From NCBI GenBank assembly GCA_014905825.1, contig JACGCN010000113.1, positions 1 through 48,142 on the forward strand: a stretch of 48,142 nt of DNA. Direction: 5' to 3'. Position 1 is the stretch's first letter, and every line of letters starts with the position of its first letter. Made by a program: the position numbers and the translations under genes. Below the pieces are notes generated by a model. That model made no database searches and was not told the origin of the DNA. It saw only the letters and a list, made by a program, of their open reading frames with translations. This DNA comes from Lyophyllum atratum (taxonomy: Eukaryota > Basidiomycota > Agaricomycetes > Agaricales > Lyophyllaceae). Below, in pieces: positions 35,514-46,031 of this stretch.

Positions 35514-35794
35514 TGTAGAGAAGGAGAAGATGCCAGTGAGGGTAGGTGAGGGTCCAGGTCGCCCGGGCCGTCAGGGACTCGGTCTGTTTGACGGTGTGTG
35601 TCGGTGGCATGACCACGTGATATGGCGCGTCTTGGTTGATTCTCAAAATAGAACAGGTTCTGTCCGTCCTCCGCAACGATATCTGTACACTGCCTCTCTT
35701 TCTTTCCACCATCTCTTGGTCGACAATATTGCTCTCCACAGACGACCTTGCACCGACAGTGACTCTACTGCTCTTTGCATCAGTACTTGCCATC
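35514..35794. promoter_or_regulatory. Bidirectional PSF2/haspin promoter
   Basis: The 281 bp between divergent ATGs contains CACGTG at 35614-35619. A GGCGCGTC stretch downstream of it resembles part of an MluI cell-cycle box, but no full ACGCGT is present. Joint control of the two cell-cycle genes is inferred from arrangement. Confidence 0.4.
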
Positions 35795-38505
35795 ATGCTT
35801 GGTACACGAACGAAACAAATCTACTCCTATGGGAAGCGTAACCAACGCATCATAAATGTTTCAGAAAATGGGGAGAGGAAACCCTTTCCCAGCATTTTTG
35901 ATGATATTGAACCAGTACCACGGGCTCCGATTGCGTCTAAAATGAAGAAACGCGAGCACGTTGCACATGCGAAGTCCAAGACGCCATCTCCGAAGACAGT
36001 GCGCATGCGCAGGAAGAAGCTGCTTTCTCCAACTCCTTCCCCCGTAAAGAGGCACATTCGAGTCGCTCAGCTTATCGGCGCCGAGGTCCACGCAAAGGAG
36101 TTGCCAGCTCTATCGCTAAAGGCTCCTGCGTCGAAGAAGACTATCAACACAAGTCCGCCTCGCGCTCCATTGGCTCATTTTAGTCTCAATGTACCAGGAT
36201 CACCCGCTGTCTCTACTACCAAAATTCGCAAGGCAAAGGCAGAAGGTGGGAAAGGCACGTCTCTGAAACCGAGCAAACCTTTCGCACCATTCGTCGATGT
36301 GGATATAATCGTTTTGGATGATGCTGGGAGGACTGTACGTCAGGAGAGAAGAGTATCGCGGACGAACGTCGTATCGAAACCCGCAGCGCAAGACGTTCAA
36401 AAGCCGTCAAAAGTATCTGTTTCTCGGAGGAAACAAAGTATCTTCCCAGACGAGGGTGCGGACGGCGACGAGGATGTAGAGTCTGTAAAGCAACCGAAAC
36501 GTCCTGTCCGACGTGCTGTCCTTACCATCTACTCGGATGACTCTGAATCAGAAGACGACGCCCCATTACCCTCCCGAAATCGAAGCTCGAACGCTCCCAC
36601 AATTCCACAACCTGCCCCCCTACCTCCGCCTAAGGCTGGCCCGTCGTGCATAATGGTCGAAGTTCTCATCCCTCCCGCGCCATATCCCATCAAGAAGCAA
36701 CTATTCGCCCCATCAAAGGCCCCCTCCCCTCCTCCCATTAAGGCACCTCTACCACCACTTGTCCCCGTGACACGCTACCAGAATCTCTCGCCTCCTGTAG
36801 CGCGCCCACGGCAACTGACTCCGATTCGTCATCGGGGTGGCAGAAATCTTTTCGCACCACCATCACCACCCTCTCCATTTACCTCAACAGACCTCGATCT
36901 GTCTCTCGATTTTGAGGAATTGAGTATCTCTGCTTCTTCACAACACACTGCCTCATATCCTCACGAGGACGAGATTCCAGGCTATCTGATGCCCCTGCTG
37001 GCTGAGTGCGGTCAGGAAGCGTGTGGGCCAATCGACTTCTCTTCCTTCATTGAAACGTTTCCCTACGATCGTGCCGTCCGATCAGATGCCAGTCATTTAG
37101 GTGATGTACGGTTTAGAAAGATTGGTGAGGCCAGTTACTCTGAAGTCTTTGGGATCGGAGATGTGGTCCTGAAAGTTATTCCTTTGAGGGATGAGACCGG
37201 TGGAAGCGCGTCCGATCACATCAAGACTAACGGGCGACCCAACGAGGACGGGCAACAGGAAGAAGACGGACCTGCACCCAGCGATGCCAAGGATGTATTG
37301 AAGGAGATAATCGTGACCTACGCGATGGGAGAGGTTTGCGACGGTTTCGTAAAGCTTCTGAAGGCGTATGTTGTTCGAGGCAAATACCCCGAGGTTCTAT
37401 TACGCCTTTGGGATGAATATCATTCGAACAAGGGCTCTGAGAGTGTGCGGCCTGGTACGTCAATATCGTGGCTATTAGCAGCAGCATCTAGATTAAAGTT
37501 TGTCGCCAGATAAATTCCTCGTCTCCCAGACTTACGCTATCATCGTTCTTCCTAATGGCGGACCCGACCTCGAGGCTTATAAATTCGTAAACGCCGGTAA
37601 GATGGGCTGGAGACAGGCATGCAGCCTATTCTGGCAAGTTGCCAAGGCTCTTGCACATGCAGAGCAGCTAGTTTCATTTGAGGTATGCACTTATCCAACC
37701 TCGCACTGCCTCTTTGCTGATCATGCTCCACCCATCAGCATCGTGATCTTCATCTCGGCCAAATCTTGGTGAAGGACCTGCCCATGCCCGCTGCGCTTCC
37801 GCTCCGGGCGCGGAACCAGAACTCCAAATCTAGCGTGTCGTCTCGCGTCTATATGGACGATCCAAGTCATGGTGTACGAGCAACTCTAATTGACCTGGGC
37901 CTGTCGAGAATGGATGCAGGCGATGGGGAAGGTGGCGAGATGGTTCACTGGACACCATTCGAGGAAGAGGTGTTCATGGGTGAAGGTAAACACTTACCTC
38001 CACTCCGAGTCTCGGCTGTGAAGCTAATCGTTATTCTTCATGGGTTCAGGCGACTATCAGTTTGACGTGTATCGCATGATGCAGGAGCATAATGGTGGTG
38101 CATGGGAGGAATTTAAGCCTCTCACCAATGTCATGGTACGCTTCCATTGAAAATGCATTCCAACCTACTAGGCTCCGTTAACATGTGCATTAGTGGCTCC
38201 ATTACCTGGCTGTGAAGTTGCTGCAGGGAAAACGCCTGAAAGCCCCACCAGCCTCACGGACCTCCCGAACCCTCGACGCTGCCGCATTCACAGAAAAGGA
38301 CTGTTACGACTGTCTCACCGACATCGAGCGCTGGCTCCAAAGTTGTATCACGGCCGTTACGACGGCCCCAAAGCCGTCGAAAGCCAAGGGGAGGAGGAAA
38401 ACGCAGGCTCCGTTGCCTCACAAGCCCTTGACGTCGATGAGTCCAGCGTGCGCGGGAGAAATCGTGGCGTACGCTGTGAAGAAGGGGTGGATACAGCACA
38501 TTTGA
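35795..38505 (+). CDS. Haspin-like serine/threonine kinase
   Basis: Haspin phosphorylates histone H3 Thr3 and helps position the chromosomal passenger complex in mitosis. I chose the ATG at 35795 (MLGTRTKQIYSYGKRNQRI) over upstream ATGs, which precede it with an uncharged hydrophobic stretch. Residues 1-430 are basic and Pro/Ser-rich and probably disordered. The kinase domain begins VRFRKIGEASYSEVFGIGDV with the Lys in VVLKVIPL, then KDVLKEIIVTYAMGEV. An insert without a HRD follows, and after introns come AIIVLPNGGPDLEAYKFV, FWQVAKALAHAEQ, HRDLHLGQILVKDL (catalytic loop) and TLIDLGLSRMD in place of DFG. YQFDVYRMMQEH and WLHYLAVKLLQGK follow. It ends IQHI at TGA 38503-38505. The loop has Gln where human haspin has Asn. 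Confidence 0.9.
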
Positions 38506-38886
38506 ATGTGACGTTGCTAGTGCAGTCAATTTCGCGTATTTCAAGGGGATCTGTGTTTTTAGTTAACTTGCTGGATGTACGTCATTGTAGTTATCGTTTT
38601 GTACACGATATCAGGACGGATGTATTTGTGTTTCGAGTGTAGGAGGTGTCGCGTTACTGCTAGTACATAAAGAAAACAAAATTATAGATCTAGATTTGGG
38701 TATGTGGGGTATATATGCAGAATCGGGAGAAATGGCAAGGTTACTACGTACATACAGCCTGCTATGAAAATCGTAGTGGAGTGGCAATGGCGGAAACTCC
38801 GGAAAAATAGTCAAGGACCCCGAATTGTCCGTTGGTGTCAACCAGAGGGCGGAAGTAACAAGATCCGGTGGAAGAGCCAAGAGCGG
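38506..38886. other. Convergent 3' intergenic region of haspin and SKN1
   Basis: It holds the 3' flanks of two convergent genes, with A/T-rich stretches around 38670-38700. No gene seen. Confidence 0.45.
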
Positions 38887-41460
38887 TCAGCAAGACTCGA
38901 TGAACGAGTTCTTCGGGAAGGGTTGACCAAAGTCACCTCTCCAGGTAGTGAAATTGGGGTTTGAATATGCATCGATGTACCTGTCGAAGATCGAAGGATA
39001 GGTCAAGCTATAAAACGTTCCTTCGAAGGGTCGCACTTACTTGTTGATGTAGTCTGTGGTTGGAAAGTTTGGTGGGTTGCATCCAATGTTGATCATTTTA
39101 GGGTCCTGGTATACTCGAATATAATCCACTCGCATGCGGGTTGGAAAGGTCAAGTGGGCAAAGTCGATATGACCAAAATTCCTAGACATGCCGAGGTTCA
39201 TAATCAAGTACTGTGTGATTTTCAGCGCATTAGGAAGGTAAAGTGGGGGAGTTTCCTCCAGAGACAAACCATTGGCTCCTGCGAAATCGACCTTGCAGAA
39301 ATGCTGACAGATGGGTCGGGACCTACGCCAGGGGCATTCAGTGTCCAGGAAGTGGCATTTCCAGACACCCAAGAAATATACTGCGACGGGTTGAGTAAAT
39401 GTGCGGGGATAGGTCGCATCAGGAATTACTCACAGCGTCATCATATCCTGGCTTATACTGTCATATTCGTCAGAATAATTGATGAGGCTTGATCCAAATA
39501 TAGTAACATACCTCAAACCCATAAACGGAGTAGCAGTTCTCCTCCAATTCGTAGCACAGCTGATTTGTGTCAGTGACAACGGAATTCGCCTGCTGCGTGG
39601 CACTGCCCCTGAAGCTATTTTGGACAGAAATCGCGGGGTCGTCAATAATCATATTGTCTGAAGTATTTTGCCAGATCCATGCATGGTTGAAGGGCTGTTC
39701 AGTAAGGTATGAGAGACTTGTAAGAGAAGATCGCAATCAAGAGCATACCGCAAACTGCGCTGATTGAGATACTTGCCCTCTGCGAGGTTTTCCTGTGACC
39801 TGGGAGTGGATCTGAGTTGACCGCACGTCAAATAGAGAGAAGAGGCTTATGTACCTGAGCTTCGATGACATCGATCTCGGGCGCAGCACGTCCGACAAAT
39901 GAGCCGTCATCATGCTTGGGTCCTGGGTGGGTATCGTCGCCGAGGCAGGTACACCGGGACAGCCGTTGGCCTGGAAGATACGACAAGGCATCGCCATAAC
40001 TTGGGTCGCCGTCAATAGTAGCGGCATAAGGCTGACCATTGAAGGTCTGGTTTGGTGCCGTACCAACGTCGCAGGCATCGTAGGCGTAAGGCCACTATGC
40101 ATAGCTCTCTTGTTCAACGAAGTGGGGCGCGGCCAAGAAAGAACTTACCATCCCCTCGAGTGTGGCGCCGTATCCCGCACGGCCCAAATTACCCATGGTC
40201 CATATTGCTGGCCACATACCCACGGTATTGTGGGCTCCAGGAAGCTGGACTGAGGTTTCAATCATGCCACCTGTGAAACAGAATTTATTCCTAGGAGTAC
40301 CAAACCTCGTTAGTTTCAAGAAAGGGAAAGACTGCACAATTAGACTACCATGTCGAGATAAAGCCTTTGAAAAGGTGAGAGATACCCAAGGGCAACGAGG
40401 AGGGGAACACACCTCCTTGATAGTTCAGCCCATGTGTCTGCATCTCGGTAAATTCGATGACAAGAGAGCCGTTTTCCGTAGTGATCGCAGCAGGATCATA
40501 CCATTCCAGATTGTTAGTAGCCTTTGAGGATTTAGCCGCTGCTGGTTCAGGTCAAAGGCCGAGAAACAAGCTAACCCAGTAGTGAAGGTCAGCTGCCTCC
40601 CAGTAGGGATCGTCCCCTGGATAGAATGAACGGCCCTCTGTGTTGAATTCGTCTGAAAAGACAAGTTGCCATCGAGAGCCGTCTCTGCGTGAATCTCGGA
40701 AATGCGCATCTTCCGGTGTCTCGAGGTCGATAAGCCCAAAGTTGCCTATCGATGGCACCTGAGAAGAAAGACGTCATTGAGCCCGGGCCACGTGAGGGAA
40801 AATGACACCCACCTGGCCGGTTGAATTGACTCCACCGAGGTTGAATGCATTTTGTCCGTCTTTCAGCTTGCGCAGGTAGGAAAAAACTGGATAGCCAATA
40901 CTAAAAAACTCATCAGTCGATGCTATATGAGGGATAGCGGGCGGAGGATACAATAGCATCAAGAAACCTGTGATAAGAAACATTAGACACCCCAGGTTGG
41001 CCACTCCTCTACGCGAGAAGGACAGGTCATAATCGTCCTTCAGTTTGCCTAGCTGAGTATCGGGATTGTGAATCTCGTCGTCAGCTTCCACAAGCTCAGT
41101 CGATAAATCCGAGCCCCATTGTCGAGGATCGGGAGCGAGAGAGAACTGAACACAAGGCAAAGAAAATTTATCAGAACGAAGAAGCCCACGGTACACCATG
41201 AACCTCACTTTATCAGCGACAGTACTCAGCCTTGAGCCATCGAAAGAGTAGGGGGTTTCTGAGCCCGTCTAATGTAATTATAACATAAGACAGTCTAGCA
41301 AAGTGCTCAAACAAAATGTACTCACCCAGCTTTCTCGATATAATTTGCCAGACGAAGGAGAAGAAGATAAGAAGTGTGAGCCCGGCGGTAGGAGGAGGAG
41401 ACTACGAGTCGGCGTCGATGAGGGACTTTTTGTCGAGTCCTCTGCGTTTCGGGAAGCCAT
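38887..41460 (-). CDS. SKN1: Beta-glucan synthesis protein SKN1/KRE6, GH16
   Basis: It is a type II membrane protein needed for beta-1,6-glucan assembly in the wall. The ATG at 41458-41460 starts [20 protein letters not shown]. Introns lead to [20 protein letters not shown] and [17 protein letters not shown]. One membrane segment, [19 protein letters not shown], comes before the GH16-like domain: [102 protein letters not shown], and the catalytic motif [30 protein letters not shown] and [12 protein letters not shown] follow. The last exon, [18 protein letters not shown], ends at TGA 38887-38889. More than ten introns. SKN1 and KRE6 are close paralogues, and the sequence does not decide between them. 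Confidence 0.93.
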
Positions 41461-42180
41461 GAGAAACGAGAAGAAAATTGAATGGGTGGAGCAGGGGGGT
41501 GAGACGTCGTAATTTGCATAATATGTAATGGCGAGAATGCTCAAAGCTAGAACCTGGCCAAAAATAGAACCACTACGTACAAGGCGCCAAGGACTGTTCT
41601 CCTGCGCCGTGATATACTTCCGAGACGGTGTATAGTAGCGCGCCTCGTCGTAGCCACAGTTGACTAGTGCGATTTTATTGTCTCAAGTAGCGTGGCTGCA
41701 ATTGAATTCGCCCCGCAGATGAAGCGACGAATTGAAGTGGGACGGCATCTAAGCAGTGTTGACATCTAAGTTAGCGATGAATTCGAACGTCATTGCCAAC
41801 AGCTTCTGATGTGTCGCCTGGGGGTGGAGTCCTTATCGTCGAATGAAGGCCTGGTTCTCGGTGCAAATGAAGAACACAAAATTAAGCTGGTCCCACGAAG
41901 CGTCCTGGATTCTGCAAAAACGAGGGTTATTCCAGTCATGTCAGAAGCGTAGAGTTTCCTATGGGCAGTCTTGTACAGTGTATAAGATACCACTGAGGAA
42001 GAGAGTAGTTCCGGTTCGGAGACAAATCGGTCGGAGAATGAATTTCAGGTGATTGCCGTCCCGCGGAAAGTGTCACCGCCACAACTTCTCCTCGGAGTCT
42101 CTATCGAACTTCATGATCAGAGTGTCAGTATAATAAACTCCTCCTCGTCCCTCTCCTCCCTGGCAGACCGCTGCGGCAAC
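41461..42180. other. Divergent promoter region of SKN1 and the F-box gene
   Basis: 720 bp between divergent ATGs. An in-frame stretch (42049-42180) precedes the F-box ATG but lacks motifs. No other gene seen. Confidence 0.45.
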
Positions 42181-43651
42181 ATGACTTTTGAGGGTTTGCC
42201 CGTTGAGCTAATAGGAGACATAATGGGGGAGCTAGATCTTGGGTCTCTGATCACGGTTTCTTACCTGTCCAAGAGACTTTATGCCATCGCGTCCGACTCT
42301 TCTTTGAACCCTTGGCGTCGACCCATTCTTCGGACACTTCGTACAGACGACTACGAGGTGCACCTCAGGAACCTCAGCATTCGCTCTACCGTTCCGCGAC
42401 AGAACTGGATTGAAATACTGAGTCTGGCTCTTCCGTCTTTTATTCTTTACGAAGCCACACTCCCCAACCTCAAGTCTGACGAATGGGAGGAATGTTTCAA
42501 TCGGCGGTTTCTTCCCGGATGGCGCAGGTGGAGAAAAGATGGCTCTTGGAAAAAGGCTTATATGAAGTCAGTCCTTGCTTTGCAAATGTATGTGTCCAAT
42601 CTAGTTGATTTTTCTATCAGAGCGTTGCATCGTGTGTCACATCGCACAGAGACCAATTGCACTGCCGACGAATCATGGACCAGGTCGGCATATTCTCTTT
42701 CTCCAGCGTGAAACGTGGCTCAATATTACAGATACATCGTGTTGAATCGCAACGGTTCTGCTAATGAGCTCGAAATTACATCGCGTAGTTTCAATCCCCT
42801 CGTTTTATTCAATGAAATGAAGTATGTTCATTCTCTCAGCATGAGGCCCTGCCCTCATCGTTCCTCAGACTTCAAAGCAATTTATCGCACCTTGAGACTC
42901 GGACCAGGGTTTGTCAATGCTCACGTAGCAAAGAAGTATGCCTTGCTAATGATTAGCAGCTGGTCATCGAGTTCGCTGACGTTCGCATCCTTGCATTTGG
43001 TACTCTTAACCGGCCTCAAAGCACACTGACTTTCAATCCCAATGCTCATCTGTTCTTGCACCCTCCCGGCATCGGCGTTGGATGCCTGGACGACGCATCC
43101 GAGCGATACTCTGTCTCGAGTATGAACACACTCGTTGAGGATCACGGTGTCTATCCCTTGCATGAACTGGCTTTGCCGGCCTATAGTACGCTAGCTTGCT
43201 CTGACATTTCCATCTCTTCATGACAGGTTATACTTAATAGCGTACCATTCATCGCCTGAGACGTATACCCGACCTACACACCCTCTCCCTGCGCCATCGC
43301 ACGCAAACTATCCTTTCTATACCCCAGGGGGCGGCGACAAACGCTGGTTGGGCTCTGGTGAGGTTGAAGAAGAAGGCCTTAGATGGGTCGGTGGTCTCAT
43401 GTACGTCTCTCCTAGTCAGTCCCTTGTCGCAATAGAACAGACGATGACCCCTCAGGCTCATCGCTCAACTCGTCGGTCCCCACACTCACGATTTGTCCGG
43501 AGATTGGCCCCCTCTCCAAGATTTAGATCTCGTTGTAGGTCCGGGACGGAATCAGTATGCTTCCTTTACTTGGGCGGACCTTTGGGCAATTGCGCCCTGG
43601 ATGGAGGAGAGGATTACCAAGAAAATACAAGGACCGGGTTTAGGTAACTGA
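42181..43651 (+). CDS. F-box domain protein with unclear exon joins
   Basis: The first exon opens MTFEGLPVELIGDIMGELDL and GSLITVSYLSKRLYAIASDS, an F-box core for binding Skp1 in an SCF ubiquitin ligase, then HLRNLSIRSTVPRQNWIEIL. The middle reads TNCTADESWTR, then HILFLQRETWLNITDTS and RNGSANELEITSRSFNPLVL in different frames between 42650 and 42770. Later segments are recognisable: LVIEFADVRILAFGTLNRPQ, NPNAHLFLHPPGIGVG, HGVYPLHELALPAYS, YTPGGGDKRWLGSGEVEEE, and the C-terminus FTWADLWAIAPWMEERITK ending GLGN at TGA 43649-43651. The target of the ligase is unknown. I could not join the middle exons in one frame, so indels or unrecognised short introns exist there. Confidence 0.7.
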
Positions 43652-44301
43652 TAAACAGCCGCCTTCAACCTCGAACATTTGTGGTTACTTTCATCGTTGT
43701 ACTTGGGCTGTACTTTCTCCCTTGCACAATCCCCTCTGCAATTCACATAAGGCGGCGCTAGTCATTGTTCGCTACGTCCGCCCTCTTGACTGACCGTCGG
43801 GTGATTTGCGAACCACGTGGGACGTAACAAGATCGGTATGTCTTCCTTTGTCAGAATTCTTTTTATGCATGATCATCGAATCAAGATTCTCTTTGAAATT
43901 CTAAATACTTTGGGATGGCTTTGGGTGCGGAAGACAAAGAGTTCGCGATCGCTTGCTGAAATTCGTTACTGACCTTTATTGCGAAGGGCGGTCGATCGTG
44001 TCGGTTCCCTTTTTTGGCCATTCAAGATTAAGCGTCCTTTGGTGAGAGTCAGCTCCGACACAATAAGATGCGTTGCTCTCTGATCTCATCTCTGCCCGCT
44101 TTGTGTCAGTAAGCGTGAGTTGGCTCCCTCCGGTATGTTAAAAAGAGGCGCTATGGAAATTGGGGAGTTTCACTTAGCCCGGTCGTCCCCTTCCTTTTCC
44201 TCTCCTTCCATCCTTTCCCATAACCCACATTCTTTACGTCCATCAGCGTTGCAGGACAGCCGCTTTTTTTATTTCATTAACTCACTTTACAAGATAACGA
44301 C
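43652..44301. other. Intergenic, promoter of zinc-finger gene
   Basis: It contains CACGTG at 43814-43819, about 485 bp before the zinc-finger ATG. No gene supported. Confidence 0.4.
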
Positions 44302-45507
44302 ATGACTTCTGACGAGGTGCGTAAGCTCTTTTGCGCTTGGACTGAAGCGCTTACCGATGCCTGTAGTGGACCTGCCAGACTTGCTTCAAGGGCTTTGCTC
44401 GCAAAGGAGACCTCACAAGGCACGCTAATATTCACATGGGCTATAAGTACGATCTGGTTCCCTCTTCTCGTTATTTGTTTATTCATTAGAACATCCTCTC
44501 AGGCCCCACAAGTGTAACGACTGTGGAAAATCTTTTTCACAATTCTCTGGCCTGAAGACGCACCGAAACGTCCAGTGAGTATACCTTCTCCCACCTTTCG
44601 AGCTGTCTGATACTCAAATGGCTTTGTCTAGTACTAAAGTCAAACCATTTTTATGTGGAATGGATGACTGCAAGGCTGCTTTCGGTGATCCGTCTTCTAG
44701 AGCTCGCCACTGCAAGGAGACCCATCGCACGCTTGGTGCTTATCGATGCCCTGTCCCCCGCTGCAAGTCAAGGTAATTTTTTTTGCGTCTCATAGTCGCC
44801 AATGCACCCCTCACGCCAGTCTACGTAGTATCAAACGTCGCTCTGCCTTCACGCAGCATCTTAGAAAGCACAATATCGACCCTGAGACCGTTGATATCGA
44901 TGCACTTGCTCCCGACCCTCCTCTCTCGGCAGGCATTTCCCCGGCGGAAGTCTACGACTCAACACACTAGCCAAGAGCCATCCCACCAAAGCATATCGGC
45001 CACAGATCTCTCATGCAACAACTATCTCTGCCCATCCCTGTATGCTAGCTCTTCCCTAATATACTACGTATACTCACACTCCTAGTAGATAATGCTGAGG
45101 CGACTGGCGCCGTTTATTTCCATATTCCGCAACTGACGGAAGAACGAGCCATGACTTACGATTGGTTCCGGACTCAACCCATTAACGTCCCAACCTTCCC
45201 TGCTGCAGGTTTATACACGATTGATTCAGCATCGCCGCTTCCGGACTTCAGCTATTCGACCTCTTCTTCCCCCGCTTCATCCCATAATGGTCTTCTGCAG
45301 ACACCCGACAATTCAAGAGGGCAGTCACCGTACACATCGTCCTCCCCTTCAACTCCCGCACCCTCCCCTCTCTCGCAGACTCCTCTCCTATTTTTCTCTG
45401 AGCCGGCATATGCAGCACACGGTCAGCAGAAATCTTCAGCCGAATGGGAGTTCGAAGCGTCCATCTTTGGGACGATCCCTGAGCCCTTTCAAGGCGTGCA
45501 ACTTTGA
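44302..45507 (+). CDS. C2H2 zinc-finger protein, four fingers
   Basis: A DNA-binding protein, probably a transcription factor; targets unknown. The first exon is only MTSDE (44302-44316). After an intron, finger 1 reads WTCQTCFKGFARKGDLTRHA and ends NIHMGYK. A second intron with acceptor CTCTCAG joins directly to PHKCNDCGKSFSQFSGLKTH (finger 2), a classical finger linker. After an intron finger 3 is PFLCGMDDCKAAFGDPSSRA with H-x4-H, then finger 4 YRCPVPRCKSS, intron, IKRRSAFTQHLRKH. A Pro-rich acidic segment (VDIDALAPDPPLSAG) follows. The final exon probably begins near 45091 (NAEATGAVYFHIPQL) and ends FQGVQL at 45505-45507; the join around 44940-45090 is uncertain. It is a Ser/Pro-rich activation-like region. 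Confidence 0.78.
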
Positions 45508-46031
45508 TTGACTGTACAGTGTACAACTACTCTTTCAAGTTATACCTCCGCTGGTCTGGCATCCGCACACTTTCCTTATGACATTGTAATTTTGTTAGGA
45601 CGTTTACGAATTCTTCGACATTACTGTATTGATAGCAAAGCTTTACGACCTTCTCTTTCTGTAAATCCTGGTTATACCCCGTGTCATTTACCCTAATGCC
45701 TGACATTCATGACTACGTGGTTCCCTGCATAATGAAAAAGAGTTTTACGTGTAGCAGTGGCAATGTGTGAGGCATGTTTGTTGATCGCGAATAACAGCGA
45801 CCGGCCATCAGAAACAAACAAGCATTGAATTCCCCGATAAAATATTATTTACAAGTCGCCCTCGCCATCGCAATCCTGCTCGCTGCGTTGCGCTGGTCCC
45901 GCTCATTCGATTTTTTTGCTCCTGGACGCGCGGTCTTCGCCCGATTGCCTGTGCCACCACTTCCCCCCGTTCCCCGATAATGATGCTGGCTTCGCCGCTC
46001 CTGCCCACCCCGCCAATTTTTTCTAGCTCTC
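45508..46031. other. Intergenic between zinc-finger gene and protease gene
   Basis: 3' flank of the zinc-finger gene and 5' flank of the ubiquitin protease. A minus-strand open frame (45808-46198) overlaps the protease start and is a shadow. No gene seen. Confidence 0.45.

Noticed and set aside
35146..35796. A 216-residue unspliced minus-strand protein
   Set aside because: Its frame crosses Psf2 introns; the family motifs of PSF2 appear only after splicing, starting at 35513.
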